In this document: in pieces, positions 11,641 to 22,069 of the stretch | How the letters are laid out: every line of letters begins with the position of its first letter | How positions within the stretch are numbered: the stretch's first letter is position 1 | From: Omphiscola glabra | Taxonomy: Eukaryota > Mollusca > Gastropoda > Lymnaeidae | Direction of reading: 5' to 3' | Length of the DNA: 64,000 bases | Assembly: GCA_964017045.1 (NCBI GenBank) | Contig: OZ024808.1 | Location: forward strand, 4,055,666-4,119,665 | Notes under the pieces: generated by a model | Seen by the model: the letters and a program-made list of their open reading frames with translations, nothing else | What the model was told of the DNA's origin: nothing | Database searches by the model: none | Made by a program: the position numbers and the translations under genes

Positions 11641-14600
11641 GTAAACAACCAATCACTGCACTTCATACATTGCATTCACATAAACCAATCACTGCCCGCA
11701 TACATTGCATTCACATAAACCAATCACTGCACTTCATATATAACATTCACATAAACCAATCACTGCATGCATACATCACATTCATATAAACCAATCACTG
11801 CACTTCATATATCACATTCACATAAATCAATCATTGCACTTCATATATCACATTCACATAAACCAATCACTACACTTCATATATTACATTCACATAAACC
11901 AATCACTGCACTTCATATATCACATTCACATAAACCAATCACTGCACTTCATATATCACATTCACATAAACCAATCATTGCACTTCATATATCACATTCA
12001 CAAAAACCAATCACTGCACTCCATATATCACATTCACATAAACCAATCACTACACTTCATATATCACATTCACATAAAGCAATCTCTGCACTTTATACAT
12101 TATATTCACATAAAGCAATCATTGCACTTTATAAATTATATTCACATAAAGCAATCACTGCACTTTATACATTATATTCACATAAAGCAGTTAATGCACT
12201 TCATACAAAAAAGTAAATAGTGGCACAAGATATGATATGGCTTGAAATGAAGTCAAGACAGTCAAATGAACATTTCTGCTAGATGCCTGCTTGAGCAGGC
12301 AAGATAAAACAAGAAACAACAAAGATAATAGATATACATTCACATAAAGCAACCATTATCCTTCATACAAAAAGTAGACAACTCTCCATTGCACTTTATG
12401 GATTAAGTGTCACAGAATATAATCACCAAATAATGTATTTTCCAAGAAAGTCATCAGTGTAGTAAGGGGGCAGAAGGGGCGATATCCTCGAGCCATGCGT
12501 TTTTCTTTATATGGAGGGGCAGTATTTTCTGCCTGCTGCAGACTTTTTTTTTCATTGAAGGGTAGCAGCAAAAATCTTGACACGACCTGTTGGCATTAAC
12601 TCTGGGCTACGCCACTGATCAGTTAACAAAAAATATAATCTCATTAAAAAAATGTGTATAGTTTTATGTCACATAACTGATATCTGAACATGTGTCAATA
12701 AAGTTTCCATTTTTTTACTTAGGACCCCAAATATTGATCGACTGGCCAAAGAAGGTGTACGTCTAGAGAACTACTATGTCCAGCCTATCTGTACTCCCAG
12801 CAGAAGTCAGTTCATGTCTGGCCGTTACCAAATCCACACAGGTAAAGCTGATCCTTATGGTATAGAGACCAGCCACCTTCACACACAAGTAGATCAGTTT
12901 CTTGAACAATATGAGAACATTTGAGTTTGACAGTTCTCAAACCATGTTCAATATTCAGCAACACTACACTAAACATTTTACTAAAAATTAACATTTTACC
13001 ACTTTAAACATCAACAGTGCTAAACTCAACATTTTACCACTTTAAACGACAACAGTGCTAAACTAAACATTTTACCACTTTAAATGTCAACAGTGCTAAA
13101 CTAAACATTTTACCACCTTAAACGTCAACAGTGCTAAACTAAAAATTTTACCACTTTAAACGTCAACCTTGCTAAACTAAACATTTTACTAAAAAAATAA
13201 ACATTTTCACCTGTTCAAACTTCAACAGTACTAAAATAAACGTGACTCCAACACCCAAACTACAGGTCTGCAGCATGGTGTCATCCTACCTACTCAACCC
13301 TTTGCACTGCCATTGGACTCTCCCACTCTTGCTGATAAACTCAAGGAGGCAGGCTATTCCACCTACGGGGTGGGGAAATGGCATCTAGGATTTTATATGA
13401 AGAAATACCTACCAACACGGAGAGGCTTCGATAGGTTTTTTGGCTTTTACATGGGCAGTCAGGACCACTACACCCACAGGTAAGTTATATATATGGGCAG
13501 TCAGGGCCACTACACCCACAGGTAAGTTATATATATGGGCAGTCAGGGCCACTACACCCACAGGTAAGTTATATATATGGGCAGTGAGAACCACTGTATA
13601 CACAGGTAAGTTATATATATGGGCAGTCAGGACCACTACACCCACAGGTAAGTTACATATGGGCAGTCAGGACCACTACACCCACAGGTAAGTTATATAT
13701 ATGGGCAGTCAGGACCACTACACCCACAGGTAAGTTATATATATGGGCAGTCAGGGCAACTACACCCACAGGTAAGTTATATATATGGGCAGTCAGGACC
13801 ACTGTATCCACAGGTAAGATATATATATGGACAGTCAGGACCACTACACCCACAGGTAAGTTATATATATGGGCAGTGAGAACCACTGTATCCACAGGTA
13901 GGGTCTACATAAGGAATATCACGGCCATTACACCCTCCAGGTAATGTCTTTTTATGGTTCAGACAGTGATGACATTTGTGATAACTTCACAGCAATAAAC
14001 ATTCAAAGAAACACAGGCAAGTAAAGCTATAGGCACACTCATAGAGACAAATCAAAATAGTGGCTTTAGATTTCAAGTAAACTGATTTTGTTGTCTTGAC
14101 GCAGCCGATGCATCTACAACCGATGTGCTGTTGACCTTCACGATGACACCCCAACGACATTTAGAAACGTGTTCAACGAGAGCGGCTCATACTCCACACA
14201 CATGTACACACAGAAAGCAGTGGACCTCATCAACACACAGAACAAGAAGAAGCCATTTTTCATGTACCTGGCCTACCAGGCAGTGCATGCTCCATTACAG
14301 GTGAGAAATTCAGTTATTTTGTGCAGGCACACCTAACCACAAAAATGTTCTTACAGTAATATATACTAGGACTAAACAACACAAATAGACCAAATAGGTC
14401 CTTGAGAGTTATTAAATTATGAAATTATCAACATTACATTGAATAGGTCGTATCACACATCAAGGTATAAAAGAAATTATTACATAAACAGGGTTACATT
14501 TCATATGCCCCACCCTGGTAAAAAAGACATAACAAAGACAGTATAACATAATCAGCCTCACAACAAGGTACAACAGACATTACCAAAACATTATGCCATA

Positions 14601-17600
14601 TGCAACACTATATCCAATAGGTCCCACTCAGGTACGACAGACATTACCAAAACTTTATGCCATATGCATCATTACATCCAATAGGTACCACCCAGGTACA
14701 AAAGACATTATCAAGATATATCCAATCCAAAGAGAAGGAAATTTGCTGCCATGACAACAGCTATGGATGAAGGAGTGGGTGATGTGGTAGGGGCTTTGAA
14801 GAGGAGGGGATTTTGGAAAAATACAGGTAAATAATGAATGTTATTTATTTATGTTTGCTGTTGACTAGGTAACACAAGTTGTAAACAGCTTTTCTACAGC
14901 TCAATCCAATTACTGTTTAAAATTCTTCATTTCTACTATGGGGGTGTCCATTAATTATGTCAACAAAATAGGGGGGGGGGGGGGGAGTTGGAAATGTTTG
15001 ACAGTTGTTGACAAGGGGAAGGGAGGGGGGGGGGGTTAGATTAGTTGAAGTCAACAATCATGTTTTCTCCATTAAAATTTTAATCTTAAAAATTGACTGT
15101 TTATTACATTATTTTAAAAGAGTTTAAATAGTCATATAATTTTTAGGCTTTTAACAATATAAGATTTATTTAATGTGTGTCTGTCTGTGCACTGCACACG
15201 CTTTTATTAGTGCAAGAGAATTCAAAAGTAGACCTCTCTTCACCTGTAGATTCTGTTTGTCTCAAATGACTAGGGCAGTATGTTTGCAATCATATTGCAG
15301 GTGTGGAACAAGGTTCAAGTGTCATGTGCAGTCAAGATAAATCTTATTGATAGAGTAGGAATACGATATTTTTAGAATTAGGGGCAAGTAAACGTAAAAA
15401 TAATAAGATTGCTGCTTGAACAGATTTGCATCTATTTTGCATCACAAGTCATGTTGTAAAAGCATCTTCAACAGCAAAGACAATGCCCTCATGAGCATAG
15501 GCATAAGAAATTAGCCCCTGCGCCTCAACAAAAAAGGATTCGACCACTGCAAGTAGCTGCAAGGAGACAGAGAGAGCTTATGGCAATTATTGCTCACACA
15601 GACAATGCCTCTATTTTAAGTGGATGAATGGTTTCGCAAGATGAAAATGATAAATCAGCTACTAAAGACTATGCACATCAGGGGCGTCAATTCAGGCTTT
15701 TTTTTCCAGAAAGGGGGGGGGGAGACGCAAAAACCAAAACTTGGTCAGCTTGTTAAGTTGTTTATTACTGGAGGTGCAACAGTACATAGCAATTTAAATA
15801 AAACCTGCAAATACTGGGCGGCGACGAAAATGCCCTCTGCCCCACCAAAATGACGTCCCTGATGCCCATTGTTATGATAGACCAACACCTGGCTGCTCCG
15901 TTTGAAGATGATAGCAGCTAGAAACTATACTATAATTGTCAGCTTTACTGACAATAATCATATATATTTATACTGCCACAAACAAAGATATTTAGTCTTT
16001 AACAACCTTTCCATTGATTCTGCATTACAAAATTTAAAATTAAAAACTTTTTAACTTGTTGATTAACAAGCTAAAGAAGAAATAAAATGTTTTTCTACAA
16101 TGTTGTGTCATTAAAATACATCAGCACAAAGTAAAATGTTTTTATATATTTATTTATATAATAAATTCATTGTGGGGGGGGGGGGGGGGGGGTGTTTTGA
16201 CAATTAAATAGCTGGGTCATTGAAAGTTTGAGAGTTGGGGGTGCAAGGGGGGTAAAAAATTGGTTAAAAATTGCTGAGGTAATTAATGTTGAATCAAACC
16301 ATTTGTATGACTTTCCTACCATGTTTTCCTGTCAATGCTTTTGTCTCACCAATGTGCTATTTTTCCCACTCATCAGTTCTAGTGTTCACAACTGACAACG
16401 GAGGTATTCCCAGTGAAGGTGGATCAAATTATCCACTGAGGGGCAAAAAGTCTCTTTTGTTGGAAGGAGGAATCAAAGGGGTGGCATTTGTAGCAAGTCC
16501 ACTTCTCAAAGAAAAGGTAAACACATTATCAGCTGCATAGCTTTATGACCATTGAGGAAACTCTAACTGTAGGCCAGCCTTACAGAAATACTGCTAACAT
16601 ATTCTTCTTTGGAATTTTTAGTATATTTTTAAAATCCACATAAGTAAAATGATATAGAACCAAAATGGCCCAGTCACATATGTCTCTCAAAATAAGGATA
16701 CGGGCTTCACATTTGTCCAGCTGTGGGGAAAATAACTAGTTGGAATTGAGAGGAAGGATATCTATTCTTGTGGAGGGGTAAGCCACAACTGAAAAACGCT
16801 TAAACCACCCAAGTCAAAAGAAGCTGAAATTAAAAATCCTGTACCCAGGACATCTAAGTCCTGTACCTAGGACATCTAAATCCTGTACATATGCCATCTA
16901 AATCCTGTAACAAGGCCATCTAAATCCTGTAACTAGGTTATCTAAATCCTGTAACTAGGTCATCTAAATCCTGTTACTAGGCCATCTAAATCCTGTACAT
17001 AGGCCATCTAAATCCTGTACCTAGGCCATCTAAATCCTGTATCTAGGCCATCTAACACACACACACACAATAGAGATGGGGGTCAAAATATATATTTTAA
17101 AACAAAGGAAAGATGCCTAAATTGTGAGCTGGACATGTAAAGACATTTTTTTTTTCCATTACAGGGCTACATCAACAAGGGCCTGATGCACATCTCAGAT
17201 TGGTTCCCTACTTTGATCCGTCTGGCTAAAGGAAACATGTACAACACACATGATCTGGCCGGGATCGACCAATGGAACATGATTAGTAAAAGGATACCAA
17301 CCCGAAGAGAACATATCCTACACAATATAGATCCACTGGATGTTGCCTCTGCAAAATCACTGGGACAGTATGTATATCAGACTAATCAAGAAAGCTAAGA
17401 ACATAACACAAACTAAACTTGAAGAACTATTTGAAGAAAGATGTTATTGTAAAACTAAACAAATATTGGATGATACATCACACTCTCTTCATCACAAACA
17501 TGGGACAAATTCTATCTCTCAGGGCAAGGACTGAAAGACATAAAAATTCTTTTGTTCCCCAATCTGTATGAATTTACCAGCGTGCTCCCCCTGAAGTCAC

Positions 17601-19072
17601 AAATCTTAATGAGAACTAATAAGTCCCTGGTATGGCTAAGAGAATTCACTAAATGGATGTTTTTTCACTGGGACAGTATGTATATTGGTATAATCACTGG
17701 GACAGTATGTATATTGGCGAAATCACTGGGACAGGATGTATATTGGCAAAATCACTGGGACAGGATGTATATTGGCAAATCACTGTGACAGTATGTATAT
17801 TGGCAAAATCACTGGGACAGTATGTATATTGGCAAATCACTGGGACAGTATGTATATTGGCAAATCACTGGGACAGTATGTATATTGGCAAAATCACTGG
17901 GACAGTATGTATATTGGCAAATCACTGGGACAGTATGTATATTGGCAAAATCACTGGGACAGTATGTATATTGGCAAATCACTGGGACAGTATGTATATT
18001 GGCAAAATCACTGGGACAGTATGTATATTGGCAAATCACTGGGACAGTATGTATATTGGCAAATCACTGGGACAGTATGTATATTGGCAAAATCACTGGG
18101 ACAGTATGTATATTGGCAAATCACTGGGACAGTATGTATATTGGCAAAATCACTGGAACAGTATGTATATTGGCAAATCACTGTGACAGTATGTATATTG
18201 GCTAAATTACTGTGATAGTATGTATATTGGCAAAATCACTGGGACAGTATGTATATTGGCAAATCACTGGGACAGTATGTATATTGGCAAAATCACTGGG
18301 ACAGTATGTATATTGTCAAATCACTGGGACAGTATGTATATTGGCAAATCACTGGGACAGTATGTATATTGGCAAAATCACTGAGACAGTATGTATATTG
18401 GCAAATCACTGTGACAGTATGTATATTGGCAAAATCACTGGGACAGTATGTATATTGGCAAATCACTGGGACAGTATGTATATTGGCAAATCACTGGGAC
18501 AGTATGTATATTGGCAAAATCACTGGGACAGTATGTATATTGGCAAATCACTGTGACAGTATGTATATTGGCAAAATCACTGGGACAGTATGTATATTGG
18601 CAAATCACTGGGACAGTGTGTATATTGGCAAAATCACTGGGACAGTATATATATTGGCAAAATCATTGGGACAGTATGTATATTGGCAAAATCACTGGGA
18701 CAGTATGTATATTGGCAAATCACTGGGACAGTGTGTATATTGGCAAAATCACTCGGACAGTATATATATTGGCAAAATCACTGGGACAGTATGTATATTG
18801 GCAAAATCACTGAGACAGTATGTATATTGGCAAAATCATTGGGACAGTATGTATATTGGTATAATCACTGGGACAGTATGTATATTGGCAAAATCACTGG
18901 GACAGTATGTATATTGGCTAAATCACTGGGACAGTATATATATTGGCTAAATCACTGGGACAGTATGTATATTGGCTAAATCACTGGGACAGTATGCATC
19001 ATTAAGACAGTTTGCACAGTAGACACACCATAAATTAAAGACAGATTTTATAGCATCTAGATCATCAGGATC

Positions 19073-19104
<32 letters not shown>

Positions 19105-20394
19105 CTTCTATAACGCTGGTCTTCATGTCTTACAGTCTAGTAGCAAACGCTATTGAGACAGGATACATAGCTGAGTGCTTTGATCTTCTGTTTTCAAATT
19201 TTACTTCTCTTAACATGAAATAAAATGTCATCATTTTAGACAAAATATTTAATTATTTTCTTATCAAGTTTAACAGGAAATTGTGAAACAAGGTATGCTG
19301 AAGCTTGAAATGAAAACGTTAGGGTTAAAAGGCTTTTTCACCAGACAAGAAGAATTTCAGCCAGAACTCTCTCTTATGATTGTCCTGTCTTTTCATTTGG
19401 GGCTACCAAATACCTAGTTCCACGCAGTCCTTGACACGGCTTGAAAGCAGACCTTCATTTATCATCCTTAATTATAACACAATGAAGACCGGATCAATTT
19501 ACTTTTAACTTTGCCGTGACAGTTTTAAAGCCATTCAGTAGCGTTTGAAAACACCAAGGCATCTTCAACATACATACTCTACAGCAAAGCTAACTACCAA
19601 TGTTCTTTTACCCCCTAGGAGAGATTCTCTTTACTTTGTGACCCACATACAAAACATAATTTGTTGTCTTGTTCTGTGGCCAGGTATGGGAAAACATTTG
19701 ACATCAGAATCACGGCCGCTATACGCGTGGGAAACTATAAACTGTTAACCGGAGCAAGTAAGTCATAGAGACATGGAGTTTTTACTTTCTTTCTTATTAT
19801 TGTTATAGTTTCTAAATATAAAAATAATGGTCAAAACTCAAATTTTAGTGATTGGTACGAATAAATATAAGAAATAAGTCATGTTAAATTGTTAAACAAA
19901 ACAAGTTTGGCATTTGTATATTTGTCATCAGAAGTGACAAACTTTGTATGAAAGTTAATTTATCCCTATAAATATGATTTTTAAAAGAAATATCTAGCTA
20001 TAAAACTAAGTTTGTGTCAACTTTGATACCTGATTACTAAAGACAAATAATACAAACAGAATTAAATACTATATGCATGAAAGTACAATTACTATTATAA
20101 AGTGGAAGGCTATAAGTCTTGTAAGTTACAGTGAGTCATTATTACAACTTGTCTGTTACCGTAGAACACAGGATAAAAAAGAGGGAAAAGATCTACAAGC
20201 CATTAGACCTGGTACAATTGTACAACATACGGCGTGATCCTCGAGAGAAACGGGACCTATCCAGGTACCAGCCGGCTAGAGTGAGGGACATGCTGGCGAT
20301 GTTACAGGCATACAACAGCACAGCCGTACCTGCCATGGACCCACTTCGTGAGATTGTTCGACCAAGAAACAGTGCGTGGGGACCCTGGCGCTAG
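11501..20394 (+). CDS. Arylsulfatase (ARSB/ARSI/ARSJ type), nine exons
   Basis: Predicted sulfatase that hydrolyses sulfate esters, probably of glycosaminoglycans, in lysosomes or outside the cell. Coding exons: 11501-11640, 12723-12841, 13266-13479, 14105-14300, 14685-14826, 16377-16516, 17165-17367, 19684-19757, 20165-20394; all phases agree and give 485 residues, close to family length. Residues 1-20 look like a signal peptide. Metal-binding Asp-Asp is at 32-33. The formylglycine motif CTPSR is at 70-74 and its Cys would be converted post-translationally. GKWHLG is at 123-128, an active-site His at about 154 (SQDHYTH), and TDNGG at 276-280. The C terminus ends in a WGPW motif typical of ARSB/I/J. 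The start is the first ATG before the signal peptide. All catalytic residues are present, so the gene looks functional. Several introns and the 3' UTR carry arrays seeded on its exon edges. Substrate cannot be told from sequence. Confidence 0.93.
11638..12212. repeat. 36-bp minisatellite starting at the exon 1 donor
   Basis: About 15 copies of acataaaccaatcactgcac ttcatatatcacattc. The first copy overlaps the real 5' splice site: aagtaaacaaccaatcactgc aligns with cacataaaccaatcactgc. In later copies the GT of the donor is AT, so the copied donors are dead. Lies in intron 1. Confidence 0.9.
12213..12722. other. Rest of arylsulfatase intron 1
   Basis: Unique AT-rich sequence plus a possible small transposon at 12455-12618. 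The intron ends ttttacttag before exon 2. Confidence 0.6.
12455..12618. mobile_element. Possible small TIR element in intron 1
   Basis: The left end cagtgtagtaagg and the right end ggctacgccactg are imperfect inverted repeats, and the right end is a common hAT-type terminus. No clear target duplication. Confidence 0.35.
12723..12841 (+). CDS. Arylsulfatase exon 2: formylglycine (CTPSR) exon
   Basis: Encodes [12 protein letters not shown], then [16 protein letters not shown], the sulfatase active-site signature whose Cys becomes formylglycine. Acceptor acttag, donor gtaaag; entered in phase 2, left in phase 1. Confidence 0.95.
12965..13205. repeat. About 39-bp tandem repeat in intron 2
   Basis: About six copies of aacattttaccactttaaac gtcaacagtgctaaactaa. 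Does not include an exon edge. Confidence 0.9.
13266..13479 (+). CDS. Arylsulfatase exon 3
   Basis: Encodes [20 protein letters not shown], then [20 protein letters not shown] and a C-terminal [17 protein letters not shown] and the DHYTH His are conserved catalytic-site residues. Acceptor ctacag, donor gtaagt. Only this first donor keeps the frame: every downstream copy of the donor would add an in-frame TAA. Confidence 0.94.
13451..13908. repeat. 42-bp array of the exon 3 end plus its 5' splice site
   Basis: About 11 copies, the first being the real exon end. Each unit carries gggcagtcaggaccactaca cccacag|gtaagttatatatat, i.e. 28 exonic bases and a near-consensus donor. Copies differ at few positions (gaccac/ggccac, tacaccc/tgtatac). 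Nine or ten decoy donors with gtaag- follow the genuine one; the last copy reads gtaggg. Confidence 0.95.
13912..14104. other. Unique remainder of arylsulfatase intron 3
   Basis: No feature beyond the acceptor, a T-rich tract ending gacgcag. Confidence 0.5.
14105..14300 (+). CDS. Arylsulfatase exon 4
   Basis: Encodes [13 protein letters not shown], then [14 protein letters not shown] and [18 protein letters not shown], matching the family's conserved FLYLA..VH.PLQ block. Entered in phase 2, leaves in phase 0 at gtgaga. Confidence 0.94.
14440..14712. repeat. Degenerate about 60-bp repeat of the exon 5 acceptor region
   Basis: The edge caatag|gtaccacccaggtacaaaag has diverged relatives upstream at about 14442, 14500, 14556 and 14618, each with a ...ggta(c)aa(a)aga(c)att core. 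The last and best copy is the real exon start. Confidence 0.7.
14685..14826 (+). CDS. Arylsulfatase exon 5
   Basis: Begins [12 protein letters not shown] directly after PLQ of exon 4, exactly the family order (PLQVP). The second half reads [20 protein letters not shown]. The acceptor at 14683-14684 (caatag) was chosen over cccag 11 bp downstream because only it keeps frame. Donor gtaaat. Confidence 0.9.
14939..15050. mobile_element. Dispersed G-rich repeat
   Basis: The start tgggggtgtccattaattat gtcaac and the later ttgacaaggggaagggaggg resemble a short interspersed element also suggested at 34725-34830 (ggggccatacataaatgatgtca). Ends not defined. Confidence 0.35.
15679..15861. mobile_element. 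hAT-type MITE, 183 bp
   Basis: Inverted ends caggggcgtcaattca and tgacgtccctg. Flanked by atgcacat (15671-15678) and atgcccat (15862-15869), an 8-bp target duplication with one mismatch. No transposase; non-autonomous. Confidence 0.7.
16377..16516 (+). CDS. Arylsulfatase exon 6: second metal site TDNGG
   Basis: Joined to exon 5 it reads [12 protein letters not shown], the conserved Asp-Asn metal ligands, then [20 protein letters not shown] with the conserved Lys of GGIKG. Acceptor catcag, donor gtaaac, leaves in phase 0. Confidence 0.94.
16846..17056. repeat. 22-bp minisatellite in intron 6, about 9 copies
   Basis: The unit is catctaaatcctgtacctag gc, followed by a short CA run at 17056-17069. 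No exon edge included. Confidence 0.9.
17165..17367 (+). CDS. Arylsulfatase exon 7
   Basis: Encodes [16 protein letters not shown], matching the family HVSDWLPT block, then HILHNIDP (family LLHNIDP). Ends ...SALKSLG-like residues AKSLG plus CA, before gtatgt in phase 2. This exon end and donor are the seed of the long array downstream. Confidence 0.93.
17640..18995. repeat. 28/29-bp array of the exon 7 donor junction, about 47 copies
   Basis: The unit is aaatcactgggaca|gtatgt plus atattggc, identical across the seam to the real exon 7 end. Units alternate between 28 and 29 bp (aaa/aaaa). About 270 bp of unrelated sequence separate the real donor from the array, so the array was seeded by the junction and then separated from it, or the unique stretch was inserted. 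Confidence 0.95.
18996..19683. other. Unique part of arylsulfatase intron 7
   Basis: Contains an (attg)n microsatellite at 19073-19101. Otherwise unremarkable, ending tctgtggccag before exon 8. Confidence 0.6.
19684..19757 (+). CDS. Arylsulfatase exon 8
   Basis: Encodes [24 protein letters not shown], matching the family AIR.G.WKLLTG block. Phase 2 in, phase 1 out, donor gtaagt. Confidence 0.92.
20165..20394 (+). CDS. Arylsulfatase terminal exon
   Basis: Encodes [25 protein letters not shown], corresponding to the family LFNI..DP.ER.DLS block, and ends WGPWR then TAG. Two in-frame acceptors are possible: accgtag (exon from 20165) or gttacag (exon from 20132, adding 11 residues [15 protein letters not shown]). 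The former has the better pyrimidine tract. The exon is shorter than homologues between LLTG and LYNI. Confidence 0.9.
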
Positions 20395-21372
20395 ACCACC
20401 CTATGCAGTGCATGGGGACCCTGGCGCTAGATCACCCTATGCAGTGCATGGGGACCCTGGCGCTAGATCACCCAATGCAGTGCATGGGGACCCTGGCGCT
20501 AGATCACCCAATGCAGTGCATGGGGACCCTGGCGCTATATCACCCAATGCAGTGCATGGGGACCCTGGTGCTAGATCACCCAATGCATTGCATGGGGACC
20601 CTGGCGCTAGATCACCCAATGCAGTGCATGGGGACCATGGCGCTAGATCAACCTATGCAGTGCATGGGGACCCTGGCGCTAGATCACCCTATGCAGTGCA
20701 TGGGGACCCTGACGCTAGATCACCCAATGCATTGCATGGGGACCATGGCGCTAGATCACCCAATGCAGTGCATGGGGACCCTGGCGCTAGATCACCCAAT
20801 GTAGTGCATGGGCACCCTGGTGCTAGATCACCCAATGCATTGCATAGGGACCCTGGCGCTAGATCACCCAATGCAGTGCATGGGGACCATGGCGCTAGAT
20901 CACCCTATGCAGTGCATGGGGACCCTGGCGCTAGATCACCCAATGCAGTGCATGGGGACCCTGACGCTAGATCACCCAATGCATTGCATGGGGACCATGG
21001 CGCTAGATCAACCTATGCAGTGCATGGGGACCATGGCGCTAGATCACCCAATGCATTGCATGGGGACCCTGACGCTAGATCACCCAATGCAGTGCATGGG
21101 GACCATGGCGCTAGATCAACCTATGCAGTGCATGGGGACCCTGGCGCTAGATCAACCTATGCAGTGCATGGGGGTAGCGCTTGTTAAATCGCATCTTGCA
21201 TCGTGGGGCCCATAAGGCATGATGACATTTTAGTCATTGGGGACCCTGTTGTAAGATGGCATCTTGTTGTCTATGGGGACCCTTATATTAGATGGCATCT
21301 TGTTGTCTATGGGGACCCTTATATTAGATGGCATCTTGTTGTCTATGGGGACCCTTATATTAGATGGCACAG
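20366..21372. repeat. 36-bp array seeded on the arylsulfatase stop codon
   Basis: About 22 copies of agtgcatggggaccctggcg ctagatcacccaatgc start inside the last codons (agtgcgtggggaccctggcgctag) and run through the 3' UTR. After about 21180 the same 36-bp period continues in a diverged form (ttgttgtctatggggaccct). Every unit repeats the TAG in the gene's frame. A shifted frame stays open for 279 codons but is a repeat artefact. Confidence 0.95.
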
Positions 21373-21944
21373 GACAGTGTCTACTAAACAGTTCTCAATG
21401 ACACTGTCCACTGGCTTTGTGGCACCCATCACAAGATCAAATGCATACTACAAAGTATTGGACAGCAGAGCTACAATAACAAGTCAATAATATGGGATAT
21501 TGAGTTTATCAATGAATCTAGTCTGTAAGACACAAAGGAATATATGCTTGGTGTCATGACAGTGTATGTTACAGTCTGATGGCCATTTTTTTAATACTAC
21601 TATGTTAGTGACAAGATGTTATTTAGCACTATGTCTGTCATGTTGTACAGTCTGCATATCCCTACCATTATGTTCACATATTATGTCCTTAAACTCATCC
21701 ATCTGTGATCCATGAAAGTTGACAAAGACAAGTGAAATAATTGTTTCATTTTGTAATCAATCAAACTCAGCAATAAGGATGTTGGAAGACTATGTATGTG
21801 ATTTGAATGGTTGCCAAGTGATTATAGACAGGGAGAATATGGACATGTTAATTACTGTGACAAACTGAATGTCCACATGACCTGGGGGGAGGGGAATTAT
21901 ATATGGACAAGTTAATTACCGGGGCTAACTCAATGTCCACTTAC
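21373..21944. other. Between arylsulfatase array and ValRS exon 10
   Basis: No further coding exon of either gene was found on either strand. It should contain the arylsulfatase 3' end and the start of ValRS intron 10. Confidence 0.5.
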
Positions 21945-22069
21945 CGTAAACTGACCACAATCCCCAGTGATGAGTCCATTGTTGTCGATTATTGTTATAA
22001 AGGGGAGATTATGCCTCTTGCCGACCTCGTAGTCATTATGATCATGGGCTGGCGTAATCTTCACAGCAC
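21945..22069 (-). CDS. VARS1: ValRS exon 10 (last one found)
   Basis: Encodes [20 protein letters not shown], then [19 protein letters not shown]. Two donors are possible; gtaagt at 21944 was chosen over gtcagt 14 bp earlier because GDCGQFT is the conserved continuation and the site is stronger. No following exon (family GMKRFDARK block) found to its left. Confidence 0.92.

Larger units (their letters stand above)
14827..16376. other. Arylsulfatase intron 5
   Basis: A 1.55-kb intron with G-rich low-complexity tracts, two dispersed elements (listed separately) and a long G run at 16173-16192. Ends cccactcatcag before exon 6. Confidence 0.7.

Noticed and set aside
20348..21187. 279-codon frame after the arylsulfatase
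   Set aside because: Out of frame with the gene and produced by the 36-bp array; the gene's own frame stops at 20394.
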